Source: Granulicella arctica
GTDB taxonomy: Bacteria > Acidobacteriota > Terriglobia > Terriglobales > Acidobacteriaceae
Reading direction: 5' to 3'
DNA: 64,000 nucleotides
Assembly (NCBI RefSeq): GCF_013410065.1
Contig: NZ_JACCCW010000001.1
Coordinates: 1,607,187 to 1,671,186, forward strand
Shown here: positions 45,101 through 53,773 of the stretch, piece by piece
Position numbering within the stretch: position 1 is the stretch's first letter
How the letters are laid out: each line of letters begins with the position of its first letter
Program-made: the position numbers and the translations under genes
Notes under the pieces: generated by a model
What the model was told of the DNA's origin: nothing
Database searches by the model: none
Seen by the model: only the letters and a program-made list of their open reading frames with translations

Positions 45101-48100
45101 TCAATAAACCTCCTCCGCCTCCAACACCGGCTCCGCACGCTTCAATCTCCGTCCAATGCGGTCGAAGAACAAATACACCACCGGCGTCGTAAACAGAGTC
45201 AGCACCTGAGACACAATCAATCCGCCGACGATCGTAATGCCCAGCGGCCGTCGCAGCTCCGATCCCGTACCCGTTCCCAGTGCCAGCGGAACCCCACCCA
45301 GCAGCGCCGCCATCGTCGTCATCATAATCGGCCGAAAACGCAGCAGGCACGCCTGATAGATCGCCTCCGTCGGCGTCATCCCATGGTCGCGCTCCGCCTC
45401 CAGCGCAAAGTCGATCATCATGATGGCATTCTTCTTCACAATGCCGATCAGCAGAATGATGCCGATCAGCGCAATCACACTCAGGTCCACATGGAAGATC
45501 AGCAGCGCAAGAATCGCACCCACACCAGCCGAGGGCAGCGTCGAAAGAATCGTGATCGGATGAATGTAGCTCTCATACAACACGCCCAGCACGATATACA
45601 CCACGATCAGCGCCGCCAGAATCAGCAACGGCTCATTCTGCAACGAAGCCTCGAACGAAGCTGCCGTGCCCTGGAACCGCGCATTCACGCTCGCCGGAAC
45701 ATTCAGCTCCTGCTTCGCCTTGTTCACCGCCGTCACCGCATCGCCAATCGACTTGCCCGGCGCAAGATTGAACGAGATCGTCGAGGAAGGGAACTGCCCC
45801 TGATGATTGATCGCAAGCGTCGTCTGTCGCGGCACCACATGCGTAAACGTGGATAGCGGAACCTGCGTCCCATTCGAGCTCTTCACATAGATCCGGTCCA
45901 GCGCATCCGTATTCAACTGAAACTTCGGCGCGACCTCCAACACCACGTGGTACTGGTTCAACTGCGTAAAGATCGTCGATACCTGCCGCTGTCCGAACGC
46001 ATCGTCCAACGTATCGTCGATGTTCTGCGGCGTAATCCCCAGCCGGCTCGCCGTATCGCGGTCGATCACCAGCTCCGCCTCCAGCCCGTTCAACTGCTGG
46101 TCGCTCGCCACATCCGTCAAAATCGGAATCTGCCGCAGCTTCTCCACCAGCCGATTCGTCCAGTAAGCCATCTCGGTCGCGTTCGCATCTTCAATCGAGT
46201 ACTGATACTGCGTCCGGCTCACTCGATCTTCAACCGTCAGATCCTGCAACGGCTGTAGATAGCACTCGATACCATCTACCTTCGCCACCATCGGCTCCAA
46301 CCGCCGAATCACATCCGCCGCCGACGTCGTCCGCTTCTCACGATCCTTCAAGTTGATCTGAATACGGCCGCTGTTCAGCGTCATATTCGTCCCATCCACA
46401 CCGATGAACGACGACAGGCTCTCCACATCCGGATCACGCAGAATCACCCGCGCCAACTGCTGCTGCCGCAGCGCCATCGCCTGAAAACTGATCGTCTCCG
46501 GAGCCTCCGTAATGCCTAGCAGCACCCCCGTATCCTGCACCGGGAAGAACCCCTTCGGCACAATCAGGAACAGATACACCGTCAACGCAAACGTCGCCAG
46601 CGTCACCAGTAGCGTAAACGTCTGATGCCGCAGCACCCAGCGCACGCCCACCGCATAGCGCGCGATCACCGCCTCGAAGAACGCCTCGCTCTTCCGATAG
46701 AACCAGCCCTGCTGCGCCTCCGGCTTATGCTTCAATAGCTTCGCCGCCATCATCGGCGTCAGCGTCAACGACACCAGCGCCGACATCAAAATCGTCACCG
46801 CCAGCGTCACCGCAAACTCGCGGAATAACCGCCCGACAATATCCCCCATAAACAGCAGCGGAATCAGCACCGCGATCAAGCTCACCGTCAGCGACACGAT
46901 CGTGAACCCAATCTGCTCCGAGCCCTTCAGCGCCGCAGTCAGCGGACTATCGCCCTCTTCCAGATACCGCGCGATGTTCTCGATCATCACAATCGCGTCG
47001 TCCACCACGAAGCCCGTCGAGATCGTCAGCGCCATCAGCGACAAATTATTCAGGCTGTACCCCAGCAGGTACATGATCCCGAACGTCCCCACAATCGACA
47101 GAGGCACCGCGACCGAAGGAATAATCGTCGCCGCCAGCGACCGCAGAAACAGGAAGATCACCATCACCACCAGCGCGATGGTCAGCATCAATTCAAACTG
47201 CACATCCTTCACCGACGCCCGAATCGTATTCGTCCGATCCGTCAGCACCTGCAACGTCACGTTGGCCGGCAGCGTCGTGCGCAACTGCGGCAGCAGCGCC
47301 TGCACCTCATCCACCACGCCGATGATGTTCGCCCCCGGCTGTCGCTGGATATTCACGATGATCGCCGGCTTCAACGCCGCATCCACACCGCGCTTTCCGC
47401 CCCGTCCCATCCACGCAGCCTGATACAGATTCTCCGCACTGTCCGTCGCATTCGCTATATCCGACAACCGTACCGGCGACCCATTCCGATACGCAATGAT
47501 GACGTTGTTGTAGTCCTTGCTCGAGAGCAGTTGGTCGTTCGCCTCAATCGTGAACGCCTGCTTCGTCCCATTCAGATTGCCCTTCGCCTGGTCTACATTG
47601 GCCGAACCCAGCGCCGCGCGCACATCCTCAAGGCTCAGCCCATAGCCGCCCAGCGCCGTAGGATTCGCCTGAATCCGCACCGCCGGTTTCTGCCCGCCCG
47701 CAATCGACACCAGCCCCACGCCCGAGAGCTGCGAGATCTTCTGCGCCAGCACCGTGTCCGCAAGATCCTCTACCTTCGACAGCTCCAGCGTATCGCTCGT
47801 CAACGCCAGCGTCATCACCGGCGCATCCGCCGGATTCACCTTGCTGTACACCGGCGGATTCGGCAGGTCCTTCGGCAGATAGCTGAAGCTCGCATTGATC
47901 GCCGCCTGCACATCCTGCTGCGCAATGTCGATGCTCTCCGTCAGCGAAAACTGCAGCGTCACCACGCTGCCGCCGCCCGAGCTCGTCGACGTCATCTGCG
48001 TCAGCCCAGGAATCTGCCCGAACTGCCGCTCCAATGGTCCAGTGACGGAGGACGCCATTACCTCCGGGCTAGCTCCCGGATAGAACGTCAGCACCTGGAT

Positions 48101-48232
48101 CGTCGGGTAATCGACCTCCGGCAGCGCCGACACCGGAAGCTGCAAATACGCCACCGCACCGGCAAGCAAAATGGCCACCATCAGAAGCGAGGTGGCCACC
48201 GGCCGCAAAATAAAAGGACGTGAGGGGCTCAT
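45101..48232 (-). CDS. RND efflux transporter inner-membrane pump (MdtB-like)
   Basis: 1043 residues, full-length AcrB-type pump. [20 protein letters not shown] at the start, proton-relay pair in [20 protein letters not shown], the second-half [20 protein letters not shown], and the hinge [18 protein letters not shown]. Its ATG overlaps the stop of the adaptor gene (4 bp), so adaptor and pump are coupled. Two different pump subunits in one operon match the MdtBC heterotrimer plan of E. coli. An outer-membrane TolC partner is not in the window. Confidence 0.93.
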   Translation of the reverse strand: MSPSRPFILRPVATSLLMVAILLAGAVAYLQLPVSALPEVDYPTIQVLTFYPGASPEVMASSVTGPLERQFGQIPGLTQMTSTSSGGGSVVTLQFSLTESIDIAQQDVQAAINASFSYLPKDLPNPPVYSKVNPADAPVMTLALTSDTLELSKVEDLADTVLAQKISQLSGVGLVSIAGGQKPAVRIQANPTALGGYGLSLEDVRAALGSANVDQAKGNLNGTKQAFTIEANDQLLSSKDYNNVIIAYRNGSPVRLSDIANATDSAENLYQAAWMGRGGKRGVDAALKPAIIVNIQRQPGANIIGVVDEVQALLPQLRTTLPANVTLQVLTDRTNTIRASVKDVQFELMLTIALVVMVIFLFLRSLAATIIPSVAVPLSIVGTFGIMYLLGYSLNNLSLMALTISTGFVVDDAIVMIENIARYLEEGDSPLTAALKGSEQIGFTIVSLTVSLIAVLIPLLFMGDIVGRLFREFAVTLAVTILMSALVSLTLTPMMAAKLLKHKPEAQQGWFYRKSEAFFEAVIARYAVGVRWVLRHQTFTLLVTLATFALTVYLFLIVPKGFFPVQDTGVLLGITEAPETISFQAMALRQQQLARVILRDPDVESLSSFIGVDGTNMTLNSGRIQINLKDREKRTTSAADVIRRLEPMVAKVDGIECYLQPLQDLTVEDRVSRTQYQYSIEDANATEMAYWTNRLVEKLRQIPILTDVASDQQLNGLEAELVIDRDTASRLGITPQNIDDTLDDAFGQRQVSTIFTQLNQYHVVLEVAPKFQLNTDALDRIYVKSSNGTQVPLSTFTHVVPRQTTLAINHQGQFPSSTISFNLAPGKSIGDAVTAVNKAKQELNVPASVNARFQGTAASFEASLQNEPLLILAALIVVYIVLGVLYESYIHPITILSTLPSAGVGAILALLIFHVDLSVIALIGIILLIGIVKKNAIMMIDFALEAERDHGMTPTEAIYQACLLRFRPIMMTTMAALLGGVPLALGTGTGSELRRPLGITIVGGLIVSQVLTLFTTPVVYLFFDRIGRRLKRAEPVLEAEEVY

Positions 48233-49557
48233 GAACGTCGCCCCTGCCCCTGCGGTGCAACCTGCGTCAACTTCGGAATCACGCTGCTTCCATTTCGCAG
48301 CCGCTCCTGCCCATCCACGACGATCTGATCGCCCGGCTTCAGCCCACTGCCCACAATCAATTGCGACCCTTCGGCCACATCGATCTTCACCGGCTGCGTC
48401 ACCACATAGCTCCCCGACGGATCTGCCGCCGCAGGCGTCCCATCCGGACCAGTCTGTCGCAGATTCGCAGGCGTCGCCCCCTGCTTCACCAGATATACAA
48501 AGCTACCCTGCGTCCCCGTCTGCAACGCCGCCGCAGGAATCACCACGGCATCGTTCCGATCGTGCAGCACCAGCCGCACATTCACAAACTGGTTCGGAAA
48601 CAGCGCTCCATCCGAATTATTGAAGACCGCCTTCACCTTGTCCGTACCCGTCGTCGTGTCGATCTGGTTGTCCAGCGTCAACAACTCCCCCGTCGCCAGG
48701 TGTGTCGAGCTCGACCGGTCATACGCCTCCACCCGCAGCTTCGCTCCGCCGCGTGTCAGCCGGAACACCTCCGGCAACTGGTCCTCGGGCAGCGTAAAGA
48801 TCACCGAGATCGGCTGCAACTGCGTCACCACCAGCAGCCCCGTCGTATCCGTCGCATGCACAATATTGCCCGGATCGACCTGCCGCAGCCCAACCACGCC
48901 ATTGATCGGCGACGCAATCTTCGTATACGCCAGGTTCACCTTCGCCGCGTCGATCGCAGCCATATCCGCCTCGATCGATCCCGCCGCCTGCCCCGACGCC
49001 GAAATCTGCGTCTGCTCGCTCTCCTGCGACACCACCCCAGCCTTTGCCAGCGCCGTATACCGTTGCGCCTCGGCCAGAGCGTTCTTCGCGTTCGCCTGAT
49101 CCTTCACCAACTGTCCCTTGGCCTGGGCCAGCGCCGCCTCATACGGCTTCGGGTCGATCTCCATCAGAAGCTGGCCCTGCTTCACCGCCTGCCCCTCGTT
49201 GACGTTCACCCGCATCAACTGACCATCCACACGCGTCTTGATCGTGACCGTGTTATACGCCGTCACCGTTCCCAGCGCCGTCAGGTACACCGGCATCGGC
49301 TTCTGCTCGACCGTCGAGGTCAGCACCGGCGTAGGACGGTCGCCTTGCGCCTCCAACTGAGCATTCTGCGCCTTCTGCTCGGCGGTATTGCGGCGTATCT
49401 TCCAGATGGCCGCCCCAACCACCAGCAGAATGACCAGCACGACGACCAGCTTCCGCACCACACCGCCCCAGCCCGAGCCCGGCTCGGATGCCTGCGATAC
49501 AGAATCAAATGTTTGTTTGGAGCTTCTAACCTCTGGTTCAGACAGTTCCGATGGCAT
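48229..49557 (-). CDS. RND efflux periplasmic adaptor subunit (MdtA/HlyD-like)
   Basis: 443 residues. One N-terminal membrane anchor ([20 protein letters not shown]), then lipoyl halves ([29 protein letters not shown] [20 protein letters not shown]), a coiled-coil hairpin ([20 protein letters not shown]) and beta-barrel ([20 protein letters not shown]). The C-terminal region is [20 protein letters not shown]. It links the pump to an outer-membrane channel. First gene of the three-gene operon. [10 protein letters not shown] at 49557 is chosen as start; in-frame ATGs at 49578 and 49617 would add up to 20 residues. Confidence 0.92.
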   Translation of the reverse strand: MPSELSEPEVRSSKQTFDSVSQASEPGSGWGGVVRKLVVVLVILLVVGAAIWKIRRNTAEQKAQNAQLEAQGDRPTPVLTSTVEQKPMPVYLTALGTVTAYNTVTIKTRVDGQLMRVNVNEGQAVKQGQLLMEIDPKPYEAALAQAKGQLVKDQANAKNALAEAQRYTALAKAGVVSQESEQTQISASGQAAGSIEADMAAIDAAKVNLAYTKIASPINGVVGLRQVDPGNIVHATDTTGLLVVTQLQPISVIFTLPEDQLPEVFRLTRGGAKLRVEAYDRSSSTHLATGELLTLDNQIDTTTGTDKVKAVFNNSDGALFPNQFVNVRLVLHDRNDAVVIPAAALQTGTQGSFVYLVKQGATPANLRQTGPDGTPAAADPSGSYVVTQPVKIDVAEGSQLIVGSGLKPGDQIVVDGQERLRNGSSVIPKLTQVAPQGQGRRS

Positions 49558-49704
49558 AAGGCAGCAGTACCCTCTCATGGTGTAGTCGGAGGCCAGCCCG
49601 ACCATTGAGTTCAACAATGCAAACTTCTAAGTTGATATACGTCGATGTCAAAGACGCAGTTCAATCTTTATCAATCTTTGCTTCAGACTAAATGATAATG
49701 GGGT

Positions 49705-51228
49705 ATGTCGTCCCAGCAAGCAGTTCTCATGCCAGACCGCTCACCCAGTCCTGCCGCCCTATGCGTCGACCTCGACGGCACGCTCGTTAAGTCCGATACG
49801 CTCTACGACTCCGTCCTCGCCCTCGCCCGCCAGCACCCCGCCATGCTCCTCAAACTCCCCGGCTGGCTCAAGCAAGGCAAGGCGGCTCTCAAGCGCCACA
49901 TCACCGCCTCAGTCGAGCTGAACGTCGCGCATCTGCCCTACAACCGCGAGCTGCTCCAGTATCTCGAGCAGCAACACGCCACCGGTCGCCCCATCTACCT
50001 CGCCACCGCCGCAGACACCACCCTCGCCGAACGCGTCGCTGCCCACCTCGGCCTCTTCGCCGGCGTCCTCGCCTCCGACGGAAGCGTCAACCTCGCCGGC
50101 AAGAACAAGCTCGCCGCATTCCAGGCCCGCTTCGGCGACAACTTCACCTACATCGGCAACGCCCTGCCCGACGCCACCCTCCTCGCGAACTGCCTCGAGC
50201 CCATGGTCGCCAACCCGACCCCCAGCCTGCGCGCTGCCCTCCGCAAGGCAAACGTAACCCCTGTCCGCACCTTCATCGATGCCCCGTCGTCGTTCAAATC
50301 CTGGCTCAAGGCCATCCGCCTGCACCAGTGGGCCAAGAACATCCTCATCTTCCTGCCCCTACTGCTCGCCCACGCCTGGTCCGCCGGTCCCATCGTCGGA
50401 GCCTGCATCGCCTTCCTGAGCTTCGGCCTCTGCGCCTCCGCCACCTACATCGTCAACGACCTCCTCGACCTCGAAGCCGACCGTAAACACCTCCGCAAGC
50501 GCCGCCGCCCCTTCGCCGCCGGAGACCTCTCCATCCTCTCCGGCATCGGCGTCGTGGCGCTCTTCCTGCTCACCTCGCTCGCCCTCGCGCTTCTCCTGCC
50601 GACCATCGTCGCCGCCGTCGCCGGCGCGCCCATCCTCCCCCGCCCCTACTACTTCCTGGAATGGCTCGCCATCTACGCCGTCACCACCTCGGCCTACTCC
50701 TTCAGCCTCAAGCGCATGGTCCTCGTGGACGTCATCGTCCTCTCCGGCCTCTACACCATCCGCATCATCGCCGGCTCCGCCGCCACAGGAATCCCCGTCT
50801 CCGCCTGGCTCGGCGGCTTCAGCATCTTCTTCTTCCTCTCCCTCGCCTTCGTCAAGCGCTTCGCCGAGCTCGAAGGCCTCCGCCAGCGCGATCCCGCTCC
50901 CGCCCAGACCCCCGTCCAGATCCAGGGCCGCGGCTACCTCGTCTCCGATATCGAACAGCTCCGCACCTTCGGCTCCGCCAGCGGATACGCCTCTGTCGTC
51001 GTCCTCACCCTCTATATCTCCGACATCACCACCGGCGCCGGCCAGCTCTACGTCCACCCCCACCGCCTCTGGCTCCTCGTCCCCGTCCTTCTTCTCTGGA
51101 TCAGCCGCCTCTGGCTCCTCGCCTCCCGCGGCCAGCTCGACGAAGACCCTGTCGTCTACGCCATCACCGACAAGCGCAGCCTCTTCATGGGCATCCTGGT
51201 CGCCGTCATCGTCCTCATCTCGTTGTAG
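49705..51228 (+). CDS. HAD phosphatase domain fused to UbiA-type prenyltransferase
   Basis: 507 residues. The N-terminal HAD domain (about 15-180) has DLDGTLVKSDTLYD and TAADTTLAERVAAHLGLF. The C-terminal UbiA domain (about 215-505) has nine or so membrane spans, the first Asp-rich motif NDLLDLEADRKHLRKRRRPF and a second acidic region DEDPVVYAITDKRS. Such fusions resemble decaprenyl-phosphate phosphoribose synthases, where the HAD part may remove a 5-phosphate. Both domains look catalytically complete. Diverges from the RND operon across about 150 bp. Substrate assignment is inference. Confidence 0.88.
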   Translation: MSSQQAVLMPDRSPSPAALCVDLDGTLVKSDTLYDSVLALARQHPAMLLKLPGWLKQGKAALKRHITASVELNVAHLPYNRELLQYLEQQHATGRPIYLATAADTTLAERVAAHLGLFAGVLASDGSVNLAGKNKLAAFQARFGDNFTYIGNALPDATLLANCLEPMVANPTPSLRAALRKANVTPVRTFIDAPSSFKSWLKAIRLHQWAKNILIFLPLLLAHAWSAGPIVGACIAFLSFGLCASATYIVNDLLDLEADRKHLRKRRRPFAAGDLSILSGIGVVALFLLTSLALALLLPTIVAAVAGAPILPRPYYFLEWLAIYAVTTSAYSFSLKRMVLVDVIVLSGLYTIRIIAGSAATGIPVSAWLGGFSIFFFLSLAFVKRFAELEGLRQRDPAPAQTPVQIQGRGYLVSDIEQLRTFGSASGYASVVVLTLYISDITTGAGQLYVHPHRLWLLVPVLLLWISRLWLLASRGQLDEDPVVYAITDKRSLFMGILVAVIVLISL

Positions 51229-51255
51229 AAGATATGCGCAGCAGGGAAGAGGCCT

Positions 51256-51462
51256 TCACCGATAGAAGACCTCTTCCACTCCCACTCCGAATGCATCCGC
51301 GATCCGGAACGCCAGCTCCAGGGATGGCGTATATTTGCCGGCCTCGATCGAGATGATTGTCTGCCGCGTCGCCCCGATCTTCTCCGCCAGCGCCTGCTGC
51401 GTCATCTCGCCATGGTCGAACCGCAGCCGTCTTATCCGGTTGGCAATCACCATCTTCGTCAT
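51256..51462 (-). CDS. Small XRE-type helix-turn-helix regulator
   Basis: 68 residues, nearly all a Cro/C1-type HTH: NRIRRLRFDHGEMTQQALAE, KIGATRQTIISIEAGKYTPS, then ELAFRIADAFGVGVEEVFYR. It resembles the compact YozG/YgzD-like regulators that accompany small membrane proteins. The ATG overlaps the stop of the membrane-protein gene by 4 bp, so the two are co-translated. It probably represses its own operon, perhaps at the inverted repeat 51921-51935. Confidence 0.9.
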   Translation of the reverse strand: MTKMVIANRIRRLRFDHGEMTQQALAEKIGATRQTIISIEAGKYTPSLELAFRIADAFGVGVEEVFYR

Positions 51463-51872
51463 GGCCGCACGCTCGCCCGGTACATCACCAGCTGCGCACC
51501 CGTCCGCACTGCTTCTACCGCAAACCACGCGAAGACAATCAGCACAGGATTTCGTTCCAGAATGTGTAACCAGGATGGCTTCAACAGATACGTAGAAACC
51601 CAGAACGCGAAGACCACCATCGTCGCCAGGTATCCCGTCTTGAACGACTTTAGCTCAATCAAGCGCGTCCGCTCATCGTCAGGTTCGGGCGGCGTTATTG
51701 CGGCGACCACAATCAGATACAGCACCTGCAAAATCACAATCGCCACCACCACGCTGAGCAAAGGAAACGGCTTCGCCCCATGGGCCTGCCGCATCGCATC
51801 GACCGCATAAATCCCGCATCCCAACAAGATAGGCAGAAACTGCCCCCAAACCAACTTCTCCCGATATTCCAT
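51459..51872 (-). CDS. Small integral membrane protein paired with an HTH regulator
   Basis: 137 residues with four hydrophobic spans (FLPILLGCGIYAVDA; LLSVVVAIVILQVLYLIVVA; TGYLATMVVFAFWVSTYLL; VLIVFAWFAVEAVRTGAQLV). The pattern recalls DUF2178-like proteins that are typically followed by a small XRE regulator, as here. GGGAGG lies before ATG 51872. Function unknown; such pairs have been suspected of membrane-stress or bacteriocin-immunity roles. Confidence 0.75.
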   Translation of the reverse strand: MEYREKLVWGQFLPILLGCGIYAVDAMRQAHGAKPFPLLSVVVAIVILQVLYLIVVAAITPPEPDDERTRLIELKSFKTGYLATMVVFAFWVSTYLLKPSWLHILERNPVLIVFAWFAVEAVRTGAQLVMYRASVRP

Positions 51873-51920
51873 TGCCAAACCTCCCGAAGAACGCCTTGCA
51901 CAACAATATGTACGTTATGA

Positions 51921-51935
51921 TTTACTTTATGTAAA
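51921..51935. promoter_or_regulatory. Inverted repeat over the promoter of the membrane-protein/HTH operon
   Basis: TTTAC-TTTAT-GTAAA, perfect 5-bp arms. On the minus strand TTTACA forms a -35 and TACATA, 17 bp on, a weak -10 for the operon starting at 51872. A repressor bound here would block RNA polymerase; the XRE protein is the obvious candidate. Confidence 0.45.
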
Positions 51936-52002
51936 GTTAAAAGTTCTTATCCCGCCTTCAAATTCCAGCTCTTTCGCAGCATCATTTAGCCTTATCAACG
52001 AG

Positions 52003-53100
52003 ATGACCGACGCAATCCCCACTCTCCTCACCTACGACGAACCCGCCCTCGACGCCGCCTTCGCCACCCTCGCCGCCGAGGCCCGCGCCACCCCCACGAC
52101 CGATCCCGAGGCCTTCCGTCTCCACTGGCTCGGCCGCAAACAGGGCCGTCTCAAGCTCGTCAGCGAAGCCTGGCTAAAATCCGCGCCGCCCGAAGCCAAA
52201 AAAGCCCTCGGCATCCGCTTCAACCAGCTCAAGCAGCAGATCGAAGCCGCCCTCGAGGCTCCCGCCGCCAGCGCCGCGCCCACCAGGCAGGGAATCGACA
52301 TCACCCTCCCCGGAGCCACCCGCACCCCCGGCATCCCGCACCCGCTCCTCAAGACCATGCACGAGATCGTGGCCGTCTTCCACCACCTCGGCTACTCTAC
52401 CAACCTCGGCCCCCAGGTAGAGAGCGACTTCTACAACTTCGAAGCCCTCAACTTCCCCCCAAACCACCCCGCCCGCGACACCCAGGACACCCTCGTCATC
52501 GCCGCCCAGCAGAACCGTCCGGCCCGTGACCGTCTCCTCATGCGCACCCACACCTCGCCCGTCCAGATCCGCACCATGATTGCCCAGGCCCCGCCCATCC
52601 GCATCGTCATCCCCGGCAAGGTCCACCGCAACGACGCCGCCGACGCCACCCACTCCCCCATCTTCCATCAGATTGAGGGCCTCTGCGTCGACACCAACAT
52701 CACCTTCTCCGACCTCAAAGGCACCCTCGACCACGCCATGAAGGCCCTCTTCGGTTCAGCCGTCAAAACCCGCTTCTTCCCATCGTTTTTTCCCTTCACC
52801 GAACCCAGCGCCGACGTCCAGATCTCCTGCATCTTCTGCAACGGCAAGGGCTGCCGCAAGTGCAAGCACTCCGGCTGGATCGAGCTCCTCGGCTGCGGCA
52901 TGGTCGATCCCGCCGTCTTCGCCGCCGTCACCGAAGAACGCCGCAAAATCAACCCCGCCGACGACGCCTACAACCCCGAAAAGATCACCGGCTTCGCCTT
53001 CGGCATGGGCGTCGAACGCATCGCCATGATCCAGCACGGCATCTCCGACATAGGCCACTTCTACTCCGGCGACATGCGCTTCCTCGAGCAATTCGCGTAG
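52003..53100 (+). CDS. pheS: Phenylalanine-tRNA ligase alpha subunit
   Basis: 365 residues, class II synthetase. The N-terminal coiled-coil tRNA arm (residues 1-90) is followed by IDITLPGATRTPGIPHPLLK, motif 2 around LLMRTHTSPVQIRTM and VIPGKVHRNDAADATHSPIF, HQIEGLCVD, and FFPSFFPFTEPSADVQISC. The motif 3 region reads GFAFGMGVERIAMIQHGI. A Cys cluster CIFCNGKGCRKCKHSGWIEL looks like a zinc-knuckle insertion known in some PheS proteins. It acts with PheT (53774). Confidence 0.95.
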   Translation: MTDAIPTLLTYDEPALDAAFATLAAEARATPTTDPEAFRLHWLGRKQGRLKLVSEAWLKSAPPEAKKALGIRFNQLKQQIEAALEAPAASAAPTRQGIDITLPGATRTPGIPHPLLKTMHEIVAVFHHLGYSTNLGPQVESDFYNFEALNFPPNHPARDTQDTLVIAAQQNRPARDRLLMRTHTSPVQIRTMIAQAPPIRIVIPGKVHRNDAADATHSPIFHQIEGLCVDTNITFSDLKGTLDHAMKALFGSAVKTRFFPSFFPFTEPSADVQISCIFCNGKGCRKCKHSGWIELLGCGMVDPAVFAAVTEERRKINPADDAYNPEKITGFAFGMGVERIAMIQHGISDIGHFYSGDMRFLEQFA

Positions 53101-53108
53101 CGGAAGTT

Positions 53109-53161
53109 ATAAGGAGATTAGTGAGTTTATGAAAAAACAATAAACTCACTAATCTCCTTAT
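53109..53161. terminator. Perfect 21-bp inverted repeat after pheS
   Basis: 53109-53129 and 53141-53161 are exact reverse complements around an 11-base A-rich loop (TGAAAAAACAA). It begins 8 bp after the pheS stop and ends 26 bp before the next gene. Longer and more AT-rich than a usual terminator here; it may end pheS transcription from either side or be a small mobile-repeat trace. Confidence 0.6.
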
Positions 53162-53187
53162 CTTTCTGGTATTCCTTCTGAATTCAT

Positions 53188-53730
53188 ATGTACCTTGGCG
53201 AATTGGAATTCGTAACCGTTCTTCTCGCGCTTTCTTTAGTCGCGTGGATAGGGTGGCGTTCTGCGCTTTGCAGGTACCGAATCCATAAAAATACCTCACG
53301 TGCTCGCATAAGAGCATTGCGGGAGTTTCTCGTTCTTCTCTCGTTCTTCATCGCATCTGGATTGTCTCTTCTTCTTATCGTCGTCTTAGCCGCTCTTCTA
53401 CGCGGCTGGAATGTTGGCCAACGCATAAGATTTCGATCTCCAGATGGAAAATATGTTGCTGCGATCAGTGAATCAGGAAGCCATGCATTGAGCCGAAATA
53501 CCGTCGGTGTGACAGTGCATCATCTATGGAATCCGATTGTTTCCGAGGTGTATGGTGGTGAGGGCGATGCGGTTGATGTGAAGATTCACTGGTCGGACTC
53601 CGAACATCTTGTCATCCATTATCGTGATTATGGTATGGAAAAAGGCTCAGGATACGAATCGGTTTGCCGACCATCCGTAGGTCCAATACAGATAGTGTGT
53701 GAAGCAGAGAGAGTCCGGAATCAGGAGTAG
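53188..53730 (+). CDS. Hypothetical membrane protein inserted between pheS and pheT
   Basis: 180 residues. Two membrane spans (FVTVLLALSLVAWIGWRSAL, about 8-27; LVLLSFFIASGLSLLLIVVL, about 48-69) separated by a basic loop. A soluble C-terminal domain with beta-strand look follows (IRFRSPDGKYVAAISESGSH, VKIHWSDSEHLVIHYRDYG), resembling a DUF5412-like pattern; that name is tentative. GC content and codon use are much lower than in pheS and pheT, indicating separate origin. Its 3' end is 43 bp before pheT. Confidence 0.65.
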   Translation: MYLGELEFVTVLLALSLVAWIGWRSALCRYRIHKNTSRARIRALREFLVLLSFFIASGLSLLLIVVLAALLRGWNVGQRIRFRSPDGKYVAAISESGSHALSRNTVGVTVHHLWNPIVSEVYGGEGDAVDVKIHWSDSEHLVIHYRDYGMEKGSGYESVCRPSVGPIQIVCEAERVRNQE

Positions 53731-53773
53731 GTTGTCATCCTGGTTGCTCACCTCCGCTAAACTATTTGAGCCG

